From the NCBI GenBank assembly GCA_031281945.1, contig JAITER010000006.1, positions 1 to 40,529 on the forward strand: DNA of 40,529 nucleotides. The letters are read 5' to 3'. Source of the stretch: Spirochaetaceae bacterium. Its GTDB lineage: Bacteria > Spirochaetota > Spirochaetia > Treponematales > Breznakiellaceae. Positions 17,389 to 24,987 of this stretch are shown one piece after another (within the stretch, counting starts at the first letter, position 1; every line of letters starts with the position of its first letter). A program made the translations under genes and the position numbers. The notes under the pieces are model-generated. The model worked only from the letters and a program-made list of their open reading frames with translations. It searched no databases and was not told where the DNA came from.

Positions 17389-18522
17389 ATGAAAAAAGGA
17401 ACGCTTTTAATACACAACGGCCACGATTACGACCCCGGCACTGGGGCGCTCGGCGTACCCATAATTCAAACCTCAACCTTCGCCAAACTTTCTTTTAGCG
17501 AAGACCAGGAGTTTGATTACGCGCGTTCCGGCAACCCCACGCGCAAAGCCCTCGAAGAAACAATCGCGTTGCTGGAAGGCGGTGAATACGGCTACGCTTT
17601 TTCTTCCGGCATGGCGGCGGCGGCCTCCGTACTCGGCATATTCGCCGCCGGAGACCATATTATAACCGCAGCCGATATTTACGGCGGAACCTACCGCATC
17701 TTTGAGGTGTTTTACAAACGCTGGGGGCTAAACCATACTTTTGTGGACGCTTCCCGCATGGAAGAAATTGAAGCGGCCCTTACGCCGCAAACAAAAGCCA
17801 TTTTTGTGGAAACGCCGTCCAACCCTTTATTTAAAATAACGGATTTAAAAGCGTGTGCGTCTTTCGCGCGGGCCCATAATTTAATAACCATTGTAGACAA
17901 CACGTTCATGACGCCGTACCTTCAGCGCCCGCTGGAAGCCGGATGCGACATTGTGATTCATTCGGCCACAAAATTTTTGGGCGGGCATAGCGACGTGATT
18001 TCCGGCCTGGCCGTCGCGCGAAACCGCGCCCTGGGAAAACGCATTTACGCCGTTCAAAATTCTTTTGGAGCGGTTCCAGGCCCGTGGGACATGTTCCTTG
18101 TAATGCGCGGCATAAAAACGCTTAAAGCGCGGATGGAAGAAAGCCAAAAAACAGCGCTAAAGTTGGCGCGCTGGCTTTCCTCCGATAAACGGGTGGAAGC
18201 CGTGTACTACCCGGGCCTTGACTGTTTTCCCGGAAAAGCCGTACACGAAGGCCAGGCGGACGGGCCGGGGGCGGTGTTCTCTTTTGAAACCCGCACGGAA
18301 GAAGCCGCCGTAAAATTCCTTTCGTCCGTTCAATACGCGGCCGCCGCTGTAAGCCTGGGCGGTGTGGAAACCATCGCAAGCTATCCCATTCGCATGAGTC
18401 ACGCCGCCGTCCCGCCTTTAGAGCGTAAAAAACTCGGCATAACAGGCAAACTGATACGCATTTCCGCCGGGCTGGAAGACTGCGACGACCTTATGGAAGA
18501 CTTCGACAAAGCGCTTTCGTAA
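17389..18522 (+). CDS. Cys/Met-metabolism PLP enzyme (cystathionine synthase/lyase family)
   Basis: A 377-residue fold-type I PLP enzyme of the trans-sulfuration family. The PLP lysine is Lys195 in SATKFLGGHSDV, the cofactor-holding Asp170 lies in VDNTFMTPYLQ, and SSGMAAAAS lies near residue 72. Cystathionine gamma-synthase, gamma-lyase, beta-lyase and methionine gamma-lyase cannot be separated by eye. The ATG at 17389 is chosen over an in-frame TTG at 17371 that overlaps the -10. It is single-gene, between repeat-rich spacers. Confidence 0.93.
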   Translation: MKKGTLLIHNGHDYDPGTGALGVPIIQTSTFAKLSFSEDQEFDYARSGNPTRKALEETIALLEGGEYGYAFSSGMAAAASVLGIFAAGDHIITAADIYGGTYRIFEVFYKRWGLNHTFVDASRMEEIEAALTPQTKAIFVETPSNPLFKITDLKACASFARAHNLITIVDNTFMTPYLQRPLEAGCDIVIHSATKFLGGHSDVISGLAVARNRALGKRIYAVQNSFGAVPGPWDMFLVMRGIKTLKARMEESQKTALKLARWLSSDKRVEAVYYPGLDCFPGKAVHEGQADGPGAVFSFETRTEEAAVKFLSSVQYAAAAVSLGGVETIASYPIRMSHAAVPPLERKKLGITGKLIRISAGLEDCDDLMEDFDKALS

Positions 18523-18889
18523 AAAAGCCGGCGGCGGCCCTATAGCCGCTTTAACTTTGGCGTACATTTAATTACAAACAAAATCCCCCCGCCCGCGCCG
18601 TATTGAAAAACGCCCGCAAGCGTTAAACGCGGAATAAGTTTGGAGGCGGCCGCCGTTAGGCCGGGGCGATGATAATTTATGAAAAGAAAAAATATTGTTT
18701 TGCGCAAAGACGGAAGGCGGCGCGGCTTTTAAAGACGATGAAAGCTTTAAACCCGTAAAAACACGCCTGGAACGGCGCACGTTGGCGCAGAGCTTTTTAC
18801 GACGACCCCGCATGGAATCCGTTGCAATGCGGTAAAATGTAAAGGCCGTTGGCAATGAACGTTTTTCTTTTACGAGGTAAACTTGAGAT
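18523..18889. other. Intergenic stretch without recognised genes
   Basis: A 367-nt GC-rich spacer between the PLP enzyme and the leucine-rich-repeat gene. A minus-strand open frame runs through it into the next gene but has no start context or protein-like pattern. A GAGG 14 nt upstream of 18890 is the only translation signal seen. Confidence 0.6.
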
Positions 18890-19516
18890 ATGAAGTCAGA
18901 TTTTGACGTAAAACCGTGTAACGGCGGCGTTATAATCGCCAAGTACAGGGGGAAAGGCGGCGACGCTGTTATTCCGGCGTCTATCAACGGGAAACCCGTC
19001 GCCGGAATCGGGGCGCAGGCTTTTCAAACTTGCGAGGGCCTCGTTTCAGTCGCCATACCGGAAGGCGCAACCGTCATAGGCGAAGCCGCGTTTTCCCGTT
19101 GCTACAGCCTGGCGCGAGCCGCCGTCCCTAAAAGCGCCGTCTCCATTGGCGATGAGGCTTTTTTCGCCTGTGTCAGCCTGAAATCAATCGAGTTGCCGGA
19201 AGGCGTCGCCGGCATTGGCCGCGCGGCTTTTTACCGTTGCGACAGTCTGACAACCATTCACATCCCCTCCAGCGCAGCCTATATTGGCGACGACGCTTTT
19301 TCCGATTGCGACAGACTGGAAACCGTAGTCATAAAAGGAGCCGCCCGCATTGGGAACCGCGCTTTTTACAGTTGTTTCGGCCTAAAATCGGTGGTAATAT
19401 CTGACGGCGGCGCCATTGGCGAGGAGGCTTTTTTCGCGTGCGGCGGCCTGAAAGCGGAAATTCGGGCGGATATTGAGAGGCGGTTCGGGAAAGGCCCTTT
19501 TTTGAGCGCCTATTAA
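18890..19516 (+). CDS. BspA-type leucine-rich-repeat protein
   Basis: A 208-residue protein made almost entirely of ~23-residue LRR_5/BspA-type repeats of the form IGxxAFxxCxxLxxVxIP, at least six times from residue ~40 to 190. The N-terminal 35 residues form a beta-rich cap (FDVKPCNGGVIIAKYRGKGGDAVIP). Surface-exposed relatives bind host proteins, but this one has no signal peptide or lipobox, so its location is unclear. The lipoprotein at 38832-39467 is a second, secreted member. Confidence 0.85.
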   Translation: MKSDFDVKPCNGGVIIAKYRGKGGDAVIPASINGKPVAGIGAQAFQTCEGLVSVAIPEGATVIGEAAFSRCYSLARAAVPKSAVSIGDEAFFACVSLKSIELPEGVAGIGRAAFYRCDSLTTIHIPSSAAYIGDDAFSDCDRLETVVIKGAARIGNRAFYSCFGLKSVVISDGGAIGEEAFFACGGLKAEIRADIERRFGKGPFLSAY

Positions 19517-19579
19517 CGCCCGGTTCAGCCGCTTATGCGCCGCGCCGCCCTATTGCGGGATAAACCGTCCGCGGCGTAC

Positions 19580-19694
19580 ATTGGGCTTTGTTCGCCAGGT
19601 CCGGTTGGTTGGCGAACAAGCCAGTGCAAAATGCTTGGCGTTTTGCGTTTTTAATAGAGTTGTTCTAAAACTGAAGCTTCCGGACAACTCTATT
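19580..19694 (+). repeat. Family B copy B3
   Basis: Starts ATTGGGCTTTGTTCGCC and ends ACAACTCTATT. Hairpins: TTGTTCGCCA/TTGGCGAACAA, GCAAAATGC/GCGTTTTGC and AATAGAGTTGT/ACAACTCTATT. It runs directly into the family C element. Confidence 0.7.
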
Positions 19695-19863
19695 GACGAA
19701 CGGAGCGAAATCGCGACCGTGCTTGCGCTTGTCTGATTGAGAGAAGAGAGGAACCGGAGGCTCTAAGAGCCTATGGTTTAACACCCTGCGGCTTGCCGCG
19801 GAAGCCGCCAGGCGGCGGGTGCATGGGCGCCCCGCTCGCCCTGCGGTATTAATACACTTTATT
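19691..19863 (+). repeat. Dispersed element family C, copy C1, directly upstream of the YkgJ-type gene
   Basis: Begins TATTGACGAACGGAGCGA and ends GCGGTATTAATACACTTTATT. It contains CCTGCGGCTTGCCGCGGAAG and other short palindromes. A copy with the same ends lies inverted at 24533-24686. The end of C1 is only 6 nt from the next start codon. Confidence 0.75.
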
Positions 19864-19869
19864 AAAAAA

Positions 19870-20334
19870 ATGCAGACTTTCGATAAACCCCCCTGGTACA
19901 GGGACGGAATTTTTTTTTCATGCTCAAAATGTTCTTCCTGTTGCAGGGGCGAAAGCGGCTATGTTTTTTTGTCCAGGGAAGACGCGCAAAGGCTTGGCGA
20001 TTCATGCGATTTAAAACTTGAAGAATTTATCCAGACATACTGCCGCTGGGTGGACGACGGCGCTGAAAAACTTCTTTCATTAAAAGAAAAATCATCATAC
20101 GACTGTATTTTCTGGAAAAACGGCTGTTCGGTTTACAAAAACCGGCCTTTACAGTGCAGGACTTACCCTTTTTGGCCGTCCATGCTGGAATCAAAAGAAA
20201 TCTGGGCCGAAACCTCCTCCTCATGCCCGGGCGTCAAAAGCAAAAAACTTAAAAGCTTTTTATACATACAAAAGCTCGTTAAACTTGAAAAACGCTGGAA
20301 GTGTATGATAAAATCAGCGCTTAATGAACTTTAA
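19870..20334 (+). CDS. YkgJ-family cysteine-cluster protein (putative Fe-S/zinc cluster)
   Basis: A 154-residue protein with the YkgJ cysteine pattern: CSKCSSCCRG near the N-terminus, later CIFWKNGCSVYKNRPLQCRTYPFWP, and a final CPG. The family is thought to bind an Fe-S cluster or zinc; its role is unknown. The start is taken at the ATG at 19870. A frame extension to 19819 lies inside the dispersed repeat and is unlikely. There is no Shine-Dalgarno. The 3' end overlaps mltG by 11 nt, indicating coupling. Confidence 0.82.
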   Translation: MQTFDKPPWYRDGIFFSCSKCSSCCRGESGYVFLSREDAQRLGDSCDLKLEEFIQTYCRWVDDGAEKLLSLKEKSSYDCIFWKNGCSVYKNRPLQCRTYPFWPSMLESKEIWAETSSSCPGVKSKKLKSFLYIQKLVKLEKRWKCMIKSALNEL

Positions 20335-21367
20335 AAAAATTTATACTGTAACATCCAGGATTTTACTTGTTTTTATAATACTTGGAGCCGGCGCTACGTC
20401 TCTCGCGCTTTATTTTAACGAGCCTCCATCAAAGGCGGCGCGTTCCACGGAAAACATAACCGTAAACGAAAAAGAAGCGCTTATGGAAGTGTACGCCGGA
20501 GAAAGCGCGATTTCCGCCGGAGAGCGGCTGCAAGCCGCCGGTCTTATAAAAAGCGCCTTTTTTTGGGAGGCGGTTTCACGTATACAAAAAGAATACATTA
20601 AAAACGGCGAGTACATTATACCGTTAAATTCAAGCTCCATACAAATATATACAATTTTAAAAAATGGCGGAGAAATTTTAAATTCAGTAACAATACCGGA
20701 AGGCAGCACAATAAACAAAACCGCATCTATTTTTGAAAAAGCTCAAGTATGCAATCAAGAAGAATTTATTAAAGCCTGCCGTTCTCCGCAAATTTTAAAA
20801 ACTTACGGCATACCGGCGGAAAGCGCGGAAGGATACCTATATCCCGACACCTACAAGGTTCCAAAAAATTATCCGGCGGAAAAATTGGTAAGTCTTATGA
20901 TAGAAACTTTTTACAAACGCTTAAAAGAAGAAGGGCTTGAAGCGGCGAACGATGAAGACCTGTTTAACAAAATAATTCTAGCCTCCATAGTTGAGCGCGA
21001 ATACCGCGTAACAGATGAGGCGCCGCTTATATCCGGCGTTTTTGCCAATCGCCTAAAAACCGGCATGAGGCTGGAATCTTGCGCTACAGTTGAGTATATA
21101 ATCACCGAAATAGAGGGCAAACCCCACCCAAAACGGCTTTGGGAAAAAGACATAAAAACAGAAAACCCGTATAACACATACCTTATAAAAGGGCTTCCGC
21201 CAGGGCCCATAGGAAACCCAGGCTCTGTTTCCATAAAGGCGGCGTTTTTTCCGGAAGAAACCGGTTATCTTTTTTTCCGCGTGTTAAACGAGCGGGAAGG
21301 CCGGCATTATTTTTCCCGCACGCTGGACGACCACATAAAAGCCGCCGGTTTATACGTAAAAGGCTAA
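20324..21367 (+). CDS. mltG: Endolytic murein transglycosylase
   Basis: A 347-residue inner-membrane enzyme that cleaves nascent glycan strands. It has an N-terminal membrane helix (residues ~13-30), a LysM-like region (~50-120) and the YceG catalytic domain. The catalytic glutamate is Glu224 in ASIVEREY, and EGYLYPDTY, PYNTYLIKGLPPGPI and a C-terminal HYFSRTLDDH complete the pattern. The ATG lies inside the 3' end of the YkgJ-type gene, so the pair is an operon. Confidence 0.94.
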   Translation: MNFKKIYTVTSRILLVFIILGAGATSLALYFNEPPSKAARSTENITVNEKEALMEVYAGESAISAGERLQAAGLIKSAFFWEAVSRIQKEYIKNGEYIIPLNSSSIQIYTILKNGGEILNSVTIPEGSTINKTASIFEKAQVCNQEEFIKACRSPQILKTYGIPAESAEGYLYPDTYKVPKNYPAEKLVSLMIETFYKRLKEEGLEAANDEDLFNKIILASIVEREYRVTDEAPLISGVFANRLKTGMRLESCATVEYIITEIEGKPHPKRLWEKDIKTENPYNTYLIKGLPPGPIGNPGSVSIKAAFFPEETGYLFFRVLNEREGRHYFSRTLDDHIKAAGLYVKG

Positions 21368-21482
21368 GAACAGCGCGTAAAGGAACAACAACCGCAAACG
21401 CGCCGCGTTTTGCGAGACTAAAGGCGGCGCCCAACAGGGGTTAAAGCGAAACAAGCCCGCGCTTCATTTGCACGCTGTTTCC

Positions 21483-22259
21483 TTACGCTTCGAGTTCGCG
21501 GCAGATTTCCCGTTTAAGAGCGAAAGCCTCTTTTGATTCCAAAAAAGAAGCTTCCTCCCCCCGGCGGGGAATTAAAAACATTTTTTTTATTTTTCCGGGC
21601 TTTCCGCCAATAACATAAATTCTATCCGCTAGTTTAATCGCTTCATCTATATCGTGAGTTATGCAAAATGTAGACAATGAAAAAGAAACGGACGCTTCTT
21701 TATACCATTCATGTATATTATTTCTTGTAATAGCGTCCAAAGCCGAAAAAGGCTCGTCCAAAAGAACGGTTTTTTTTTGACACATAAAAGTTCTAAGCAA
21801 CGCCGCCCGCTGACGCATACCGCCTGAAATTTCGAAAGGGTATTTGTTTTCGCAATCCCCAAGCCCAAAACGCCGCAAAAAAGGGCGCGCCTCATCCCTG
21901 GCTTCCCGCCTGTTTTGTTTTTTTATGCGCAAAGGCAGCGCCACATTGTCCAGCACGGAAAAATGGTCGAAAAGCGCGTCTTTTTGGGTCATGCAGCCGC
22001 AAAGCCCCTGCGTTCCGGTGACGTCTTCCCCGTTCAAAAAAACTTTTCCGCCGTCAGGCGCCTCCATGCCGGCCAATATCCGAAAAAGCGTGCTTTTTCC
22101 GGCGCCAGACAAACCCGTTAAAGCCGCAAAATCCCCGGCCGGGACGTCCAAATCAACGTCAAAAAGCACGTTTTCACCGTTATAAGACTTGCCGACCCCC
22201 CTGCAAGACAGGGCGGAAGGCGGTAAAACGGTTTTTTCCGGCGCGGCGTTCAAACTCAT
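21483..22259 (-). CDS. thiZ: ABC transporter ATPase (thiamine-precursor uptake)
   Basis: A 258-residue nitrate/taurine-type ABC ATPase. Walker A is GLSGAGKST (residues 49-57), the signature is ISGGMRQR (144-151), and Walker B is VLLDEP (165-170), followed by a D-loop and H-loop (CITHD). The start overlaps the stop of the binding-protein gene (ATGA). Last gene of the riboswitch-controlled operon. No terminator is obvious before the convergent mltG. Confidence 0.9.
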   Translation of the reverse strand: MSLNAAPEKTVLPPSALSCRGVGKSYNGENVLFDVDLDVPAGDFAALTGLSGAGKSTLFRILAGMEAPDGGKVFLNGEDVTGTQGLCGCMTQKDALFDHFSVLDNVALPLRIKKQNRREARDEARPFLRRFGLGDCENKYPFEISGGMRQRAALLRTFMCQKKTVLLDEPFSALDAITRNNIHEWYKEASVSFSLSTFCITHDIDEAIKLADRIYVIGGKPGKIKKMFLIPRRGEEASFLESKEAFALKREICRELEA

Positions 22260-23263
22260 TGCGGCAAATACTCGTTGGTAAAACCCGCCTCTTTAAGATC
22301 GGTCTGTAAAAGGCCTTTGCTATACATCCATTCGTAAAAACCGCTCCAGCGCTTCGCGTCTATCCAACCCCAAACAGGAGAGTCGGCGCGATAGGCTTTG
22401 GATAAATATTCCTGGCTTTTATACACAAGTTCAGCTTCCAGTTCAGGAGCCGCTTTAAGCAAAGCGTCCGCCGCTTCTTTTGGAAACTCTATCGCATAAT
22501 TATATCCCTTGCTCACCGCGGACATAAATTTTTTAACCAAAGCAGGATTTTCATTCGCGTAATTTGTATTTATAACCAGCACCGGAGTATAAAAATCAAA
22601 TTTTTCATCTATTGATTTAAAATCTATATATTCCGCGTCCAGGCCGGAGATGGAAGCCTTTACGCCGTCCCAGCCGTAATATATCCAAATTGAATCTATT
22701 CCGCTTTGCAAAGCGGAAATCGCGTCCAAAGCGTAATCCGAAATCATATTCACTTTGCTAAAATCCCCGCCGTCTCCTTCCACAATAGCGCGTGTTATTT
22801 CCACGACCAAAGGCGTCTCCCACACGCAAAATTTCTTTCCTTCCAAATCTTTCGGACGTTTTACAGGCGAATCGCGCCTGGAAAGAATCCCGCTTGTGTT
22901 ATGAGCCGCCACAGCCGCCACAGCCTTTACCGGCAACGGGTTGGAAGCCAAAGCTATGGCCGGCCCCATAGATTCCTGAAAATCAAAGCAGTATTCCGCC
23001 CCGCCTGACGCCGTAAGCAAAAGAGCCCCGTCTTCTGGCGGCTGCATAATTTCCACGCTAAGGCCTTCTTCCTCAAAAAAACCTTTTTCGACGGCGGCGT
23101 AAACGCCGCTGTGGTTCGTGTTGGGAGTCCAATCCAGCGCAACCCTCACCTTCGTTTTTCCACCTGAATCTTTTTTCGCCGCGCAACCAGAGAGACCGGC
23201 GGAAATGGACGCAAAAAAAACGCACGCCAAAATGGCGCAGGGCTTTAAAAATTTTAATTTCAT
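22256..23263 (-). CDS. thiY: Substrate-binding lipoprotein, ThiY/NMT1 family
   Basis: A 335-residue periplasmic-face lipoprotein. Its signal peptide ends in the lipobox GLSGC, followed by the NMT1/THI5-like signature VRVALDWTPNTNHSGVYAA. Relatives bind pyrimidine precursors of thiamine (for example formylaminopyrimidine). The ATG at 23263 is chosen because AAAGGAG lies 5 nt upstream; the frame extends 21 nt further. Substrate assignment comes from the family and the upstream TPP riboswitch. Confidence 0.9.
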   Translation of the reverse strand: MKLKFLKPCAILACVFFASISAGLSGCAAKKDSGGKTKVRVALDWTPNTNHSGVYAAVEKGFFEEEGLSVEIMQPPEDGALLLTASGGAEYCFDFQESMGPAIALASNPLPVKAVAAVAAHNTSGILSRRDSPVKRPKDLEGKKFCVWETPLVVEITRAIVEGDGGDFSKVNMISDYALDAISALQSGIDSIWIYYGWDGVKASISGLDAEYIDFKSIDEKFDFYTPVLVINTNYANENPALVKKFMSAVSKGYNYAIEFPKEAADALLKAAPELEAELVYKSQEYLSKAYRADSPVWGWIDAKRWSGFYEWMYSKGLLQTDLKEAGFTNEYLPQ

Positions 23264-23372
23264 ACAATCTCCTTTATAAAACATAAAAAATTGAACTTGT
23301 CCGGCAAACCGGATGAGTTATCACATCTGAAACAAAAAGTTTTCAGATTTTAGGCGAAGTTAGCCGCGCCTG

Positions 23373-24266
23373 TTAAACTTTTGGATAAGTTCGCTTAGAA
23401 AACTTATTCCACGGCAGAATTATATATTCAAAAAATGAAACAATTTTAAGAAGAATAAAGCTAAAAATTACAATGAGCGCTATACTCGCGAACATTTTAT
23501 CAAACGCGTAAGACTTGCGTACGCGAATCATATACACGCCTATGCCGCCGTTCCCGCCAAGCCATTCAGCTATTACAGCGCCCACAACCGCGTAAGACGC
23601 GGAAATTTTAAGCGAAGAAAAAAAATAAGGCAAAGAACGCGGTATTTTTAAAAATCTGTATATATCAAAGCTGGAGGCGCCAAAAGACTTCATCAAAAGG
23701 ACGTCCTCGCCGTCCGTAGAGGCTAGGCCGGCTGAAAGAGAAACCGCCATCGGGAAAAAGCACGTCATAAAAACAAGCGCTATTTTTGGAGACGGCCCGT
23801 AGCCAAGCCACAACACCAAAACCGGAGCCAAAGCTATCACCGGCAAGGTTTGGGTTAAAACCAAAACCGGATTTAATATCTTTTTGATGTATATATTTGA
23901 GTCCATAAGTAAAGCTATTAAAAAAGCGCATACGATGGAAATACAAAGTCCGGTGAAAGCCTCAAAAAGCGTAAAACTTAGATGGTGAACCAAAAGAGGA
24001 AAATCTCCCGCCAAAGCCGCCAGCACCCGGCCTGGAGACGGTAGCATATAAGCCGGGGCTATTTTCATAACACATAACAAATGCCAAATGAACAAGAAAA
24101 AAAACGCCGCGAAAAAAGAATAGGCGCCGCCCGCGACGTTTTTTTTATTAAAAACAGAAGCGGAAAGATTTTTTTTACACACTTTAAAAGCGCTCTTAAA
24201 AGCGGCCGGCGAACTTGCTTGTTTTTTCTTCAATTCCCAAAACGCCTTTTTTTCTGTTGGATGCAA
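23373..24266 (-). CDS. thiX: ABC transporter permease (thiamine-precursor uptake)
   Basis: A BPD-type inner-membrane permease with about six helices and an EAA-like loop around LMKSFGASSFDIYRFLKIP. The start is uncertain. The TTG at 24266 gives 297 residues but overlaps the upstream gene by 71 nt and has a long charged tail. A GTG at 24182, after that gene's stop, gives 269 residues. Neither has a clear Shine-Dalgarno. It sits between the thiamine-binding protein and the binding lipoprotein. Confidence 0.87.
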   Translation of the reverse strand: MHPTEKKAFWELKKKQASSPAAFKSAFKVCKKNLSASVFNKKNVAGGAYSFFAAFFFLFIWHLLCVMKIAPAYMLPSPGRVLAALAGDFPLLVHHLSFTLFEAFTGLCISIVCAFLIALLMDSNIYIKKILNPVLVLTQTLPVIALAPVLVLWLGYGPSPKIALVFMTCFFPMAVSLSAGLASTDGEDVLLMKSFGASSFDIYRFLKIPRSLPYFFSSLKISASYAVVGAVIAEWLGGNGGIGVYMIRVRKSYAFDKMFASIALIVIFSFILLKIVSFFEYIILPWNKFSKRTYPKV

Positions 24267-24513
24267 ATTTTATGTACAAGGCGACTTCATCACTCCCTTC
24301 TTGATAGCATACTTCCTCGGCGCCTTTTAAAATTTTCCACAAAGTTTCGGCGTCTCCTTCTATCGTGGTCTCAAAAGGCCCCACAAAATAACGGCAACCC
24401 TGTTTTGATATATAATCAATTACAGCGTCCACAACGCGCAAAAGTTCTTTCTCGTCCCCGCCCGCTCTTTTGGGAAGCGCCTGAATAGCGGCGCTCGCTT
24501 GAGTTCTTTCCAT
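24196..24513 (-). CDS. Thiamine-binding protein (MTH1187/YkoF-like)
   Basis: A 105-residue MTH1187/YkoF-fold protein, with the pattern AAIQALP...VDAVIDYISKQG...VGPFETTIEGD. Relatives are small cytoplasmic proteins encoded in thiamine or HMP uptake operons and bind thiamine-like ligands. First gene after the TPP riboswitch, separated from its terminator by a family C repeat. ATG at 24513 with AGGGG about 11 nt upstream. Confidence 0.82.
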   Translation of the reverse strand: MERTQASAAIQALPKRAGGDEKELLRVVDAVIDYISKQGCRYFVGPFETTIEGDAETLWKILKGAEEVCYQEGSDEVALYIKFASNRKKGVLGIEEKTSKFAGRF

Positions 24514-24532
24514 TTCTTGACAACCCCTGTTA

Positions 24533-24686
24533 AATAAAGGGTATTAATACCGCAGGGCAAGCCCTGCACCCGCCGTCTGCGGCGGCTTCCGCGGCAAGCC
24601 GCAGGGTATTAAACCCTTCGTTTCCTCACTCGCTCGATCATGCCCGCGCAAGAGCACGGTCGCGATCTCGCTCCGTTCGTCAATAA
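24533..24686 (-). repeat. Dispersed element family C, copy C2, between riboswitch terminator and first thi gene
   Basis: Read on the minus strand it begins TATTGACGAACGGAGCGA, right after the terminator T-run, and ends GCGGTATTAATACCCTTTATT, 20 nt before the next ATG. It aligns along its length with C1 (19691-19863), which has an extra AGGCTCTAAGAGCCT hairpin. Confidence 0.75.
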
Positions 24687-24721
24687 AAAAGCCCTTTTTC
24701 GGAAATTCGCCGAAAAAGGGC
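24685..24721 (-). terminator. Riboswitch-linked intrinsic terminator
   Basis: A 12-bp stem GCCCTTTTTCGG/CCGAAAAAGGGC (24721-24710 and 24702-24691) with a 7-nt loop and six T on the minus strand. It lies about 25 nt after the TPP aptamer, as expected for a transcription-attenuation platform. Confidence 0.88.
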
Positions 24722-24745
24722 TTTTCAATCTTTGAAATAGAAGAT

Positions 24746-24835
24746 GAACTCCCTACGCCGGCATTATCCGTATCAGGTTATAGGGTTAAAGCGTTACGCC
24801 GCTTAGTCTCAGCCGGAATCATCCAGCTCCCCTGC
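24746..24835 (-). promoter_or_regulatory. TPP riboswitch (THI element)
   Basis: On the minus strand the conserved words appear in order: AGGGGAGCTGG, then GGCTGAGACTAAG, then ACCCTATAACCTGATACGG, ATAATGCCGGCGTAGGGA. These form the thi-box aptamer that binds thiamine pyrophosphate. With the terminator downstream, ligand should switch off the thi uptake operon. Confidence 0.95.
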
Positions 24836-24848
24836 TATATATCCGCCG

Positions 24849-24877
24849 TTTATACAATCGCTCCTGCGCTCATACAA
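24849..24877 (-). promoter_or_regulatory. Promoter of the riboswitch/thi operon
   Basis: Minus-strand TTGTAT (24877-24872), 17-nt spacer, TATAAA (24854-24849). The predicted start is just upstream of the aptamer. Confidence 0.6.
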
Positions 24878-24987
24878 ACAACAACTGTTAAAATAGAATA
24901 ACAGAAAATTTTTTTTATATCAATAGACGCGGAAACGCCGTCCGCCTCCAAAGAAACAAAGGCGCATTTAAATAAACACTCTTTACA

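Noticed and set aside
18568-18987. Minus-strand 139-residue frame
   Set aside because: Overlaps the start of the LRR gene, lacks start context, and composition is not protein-like.
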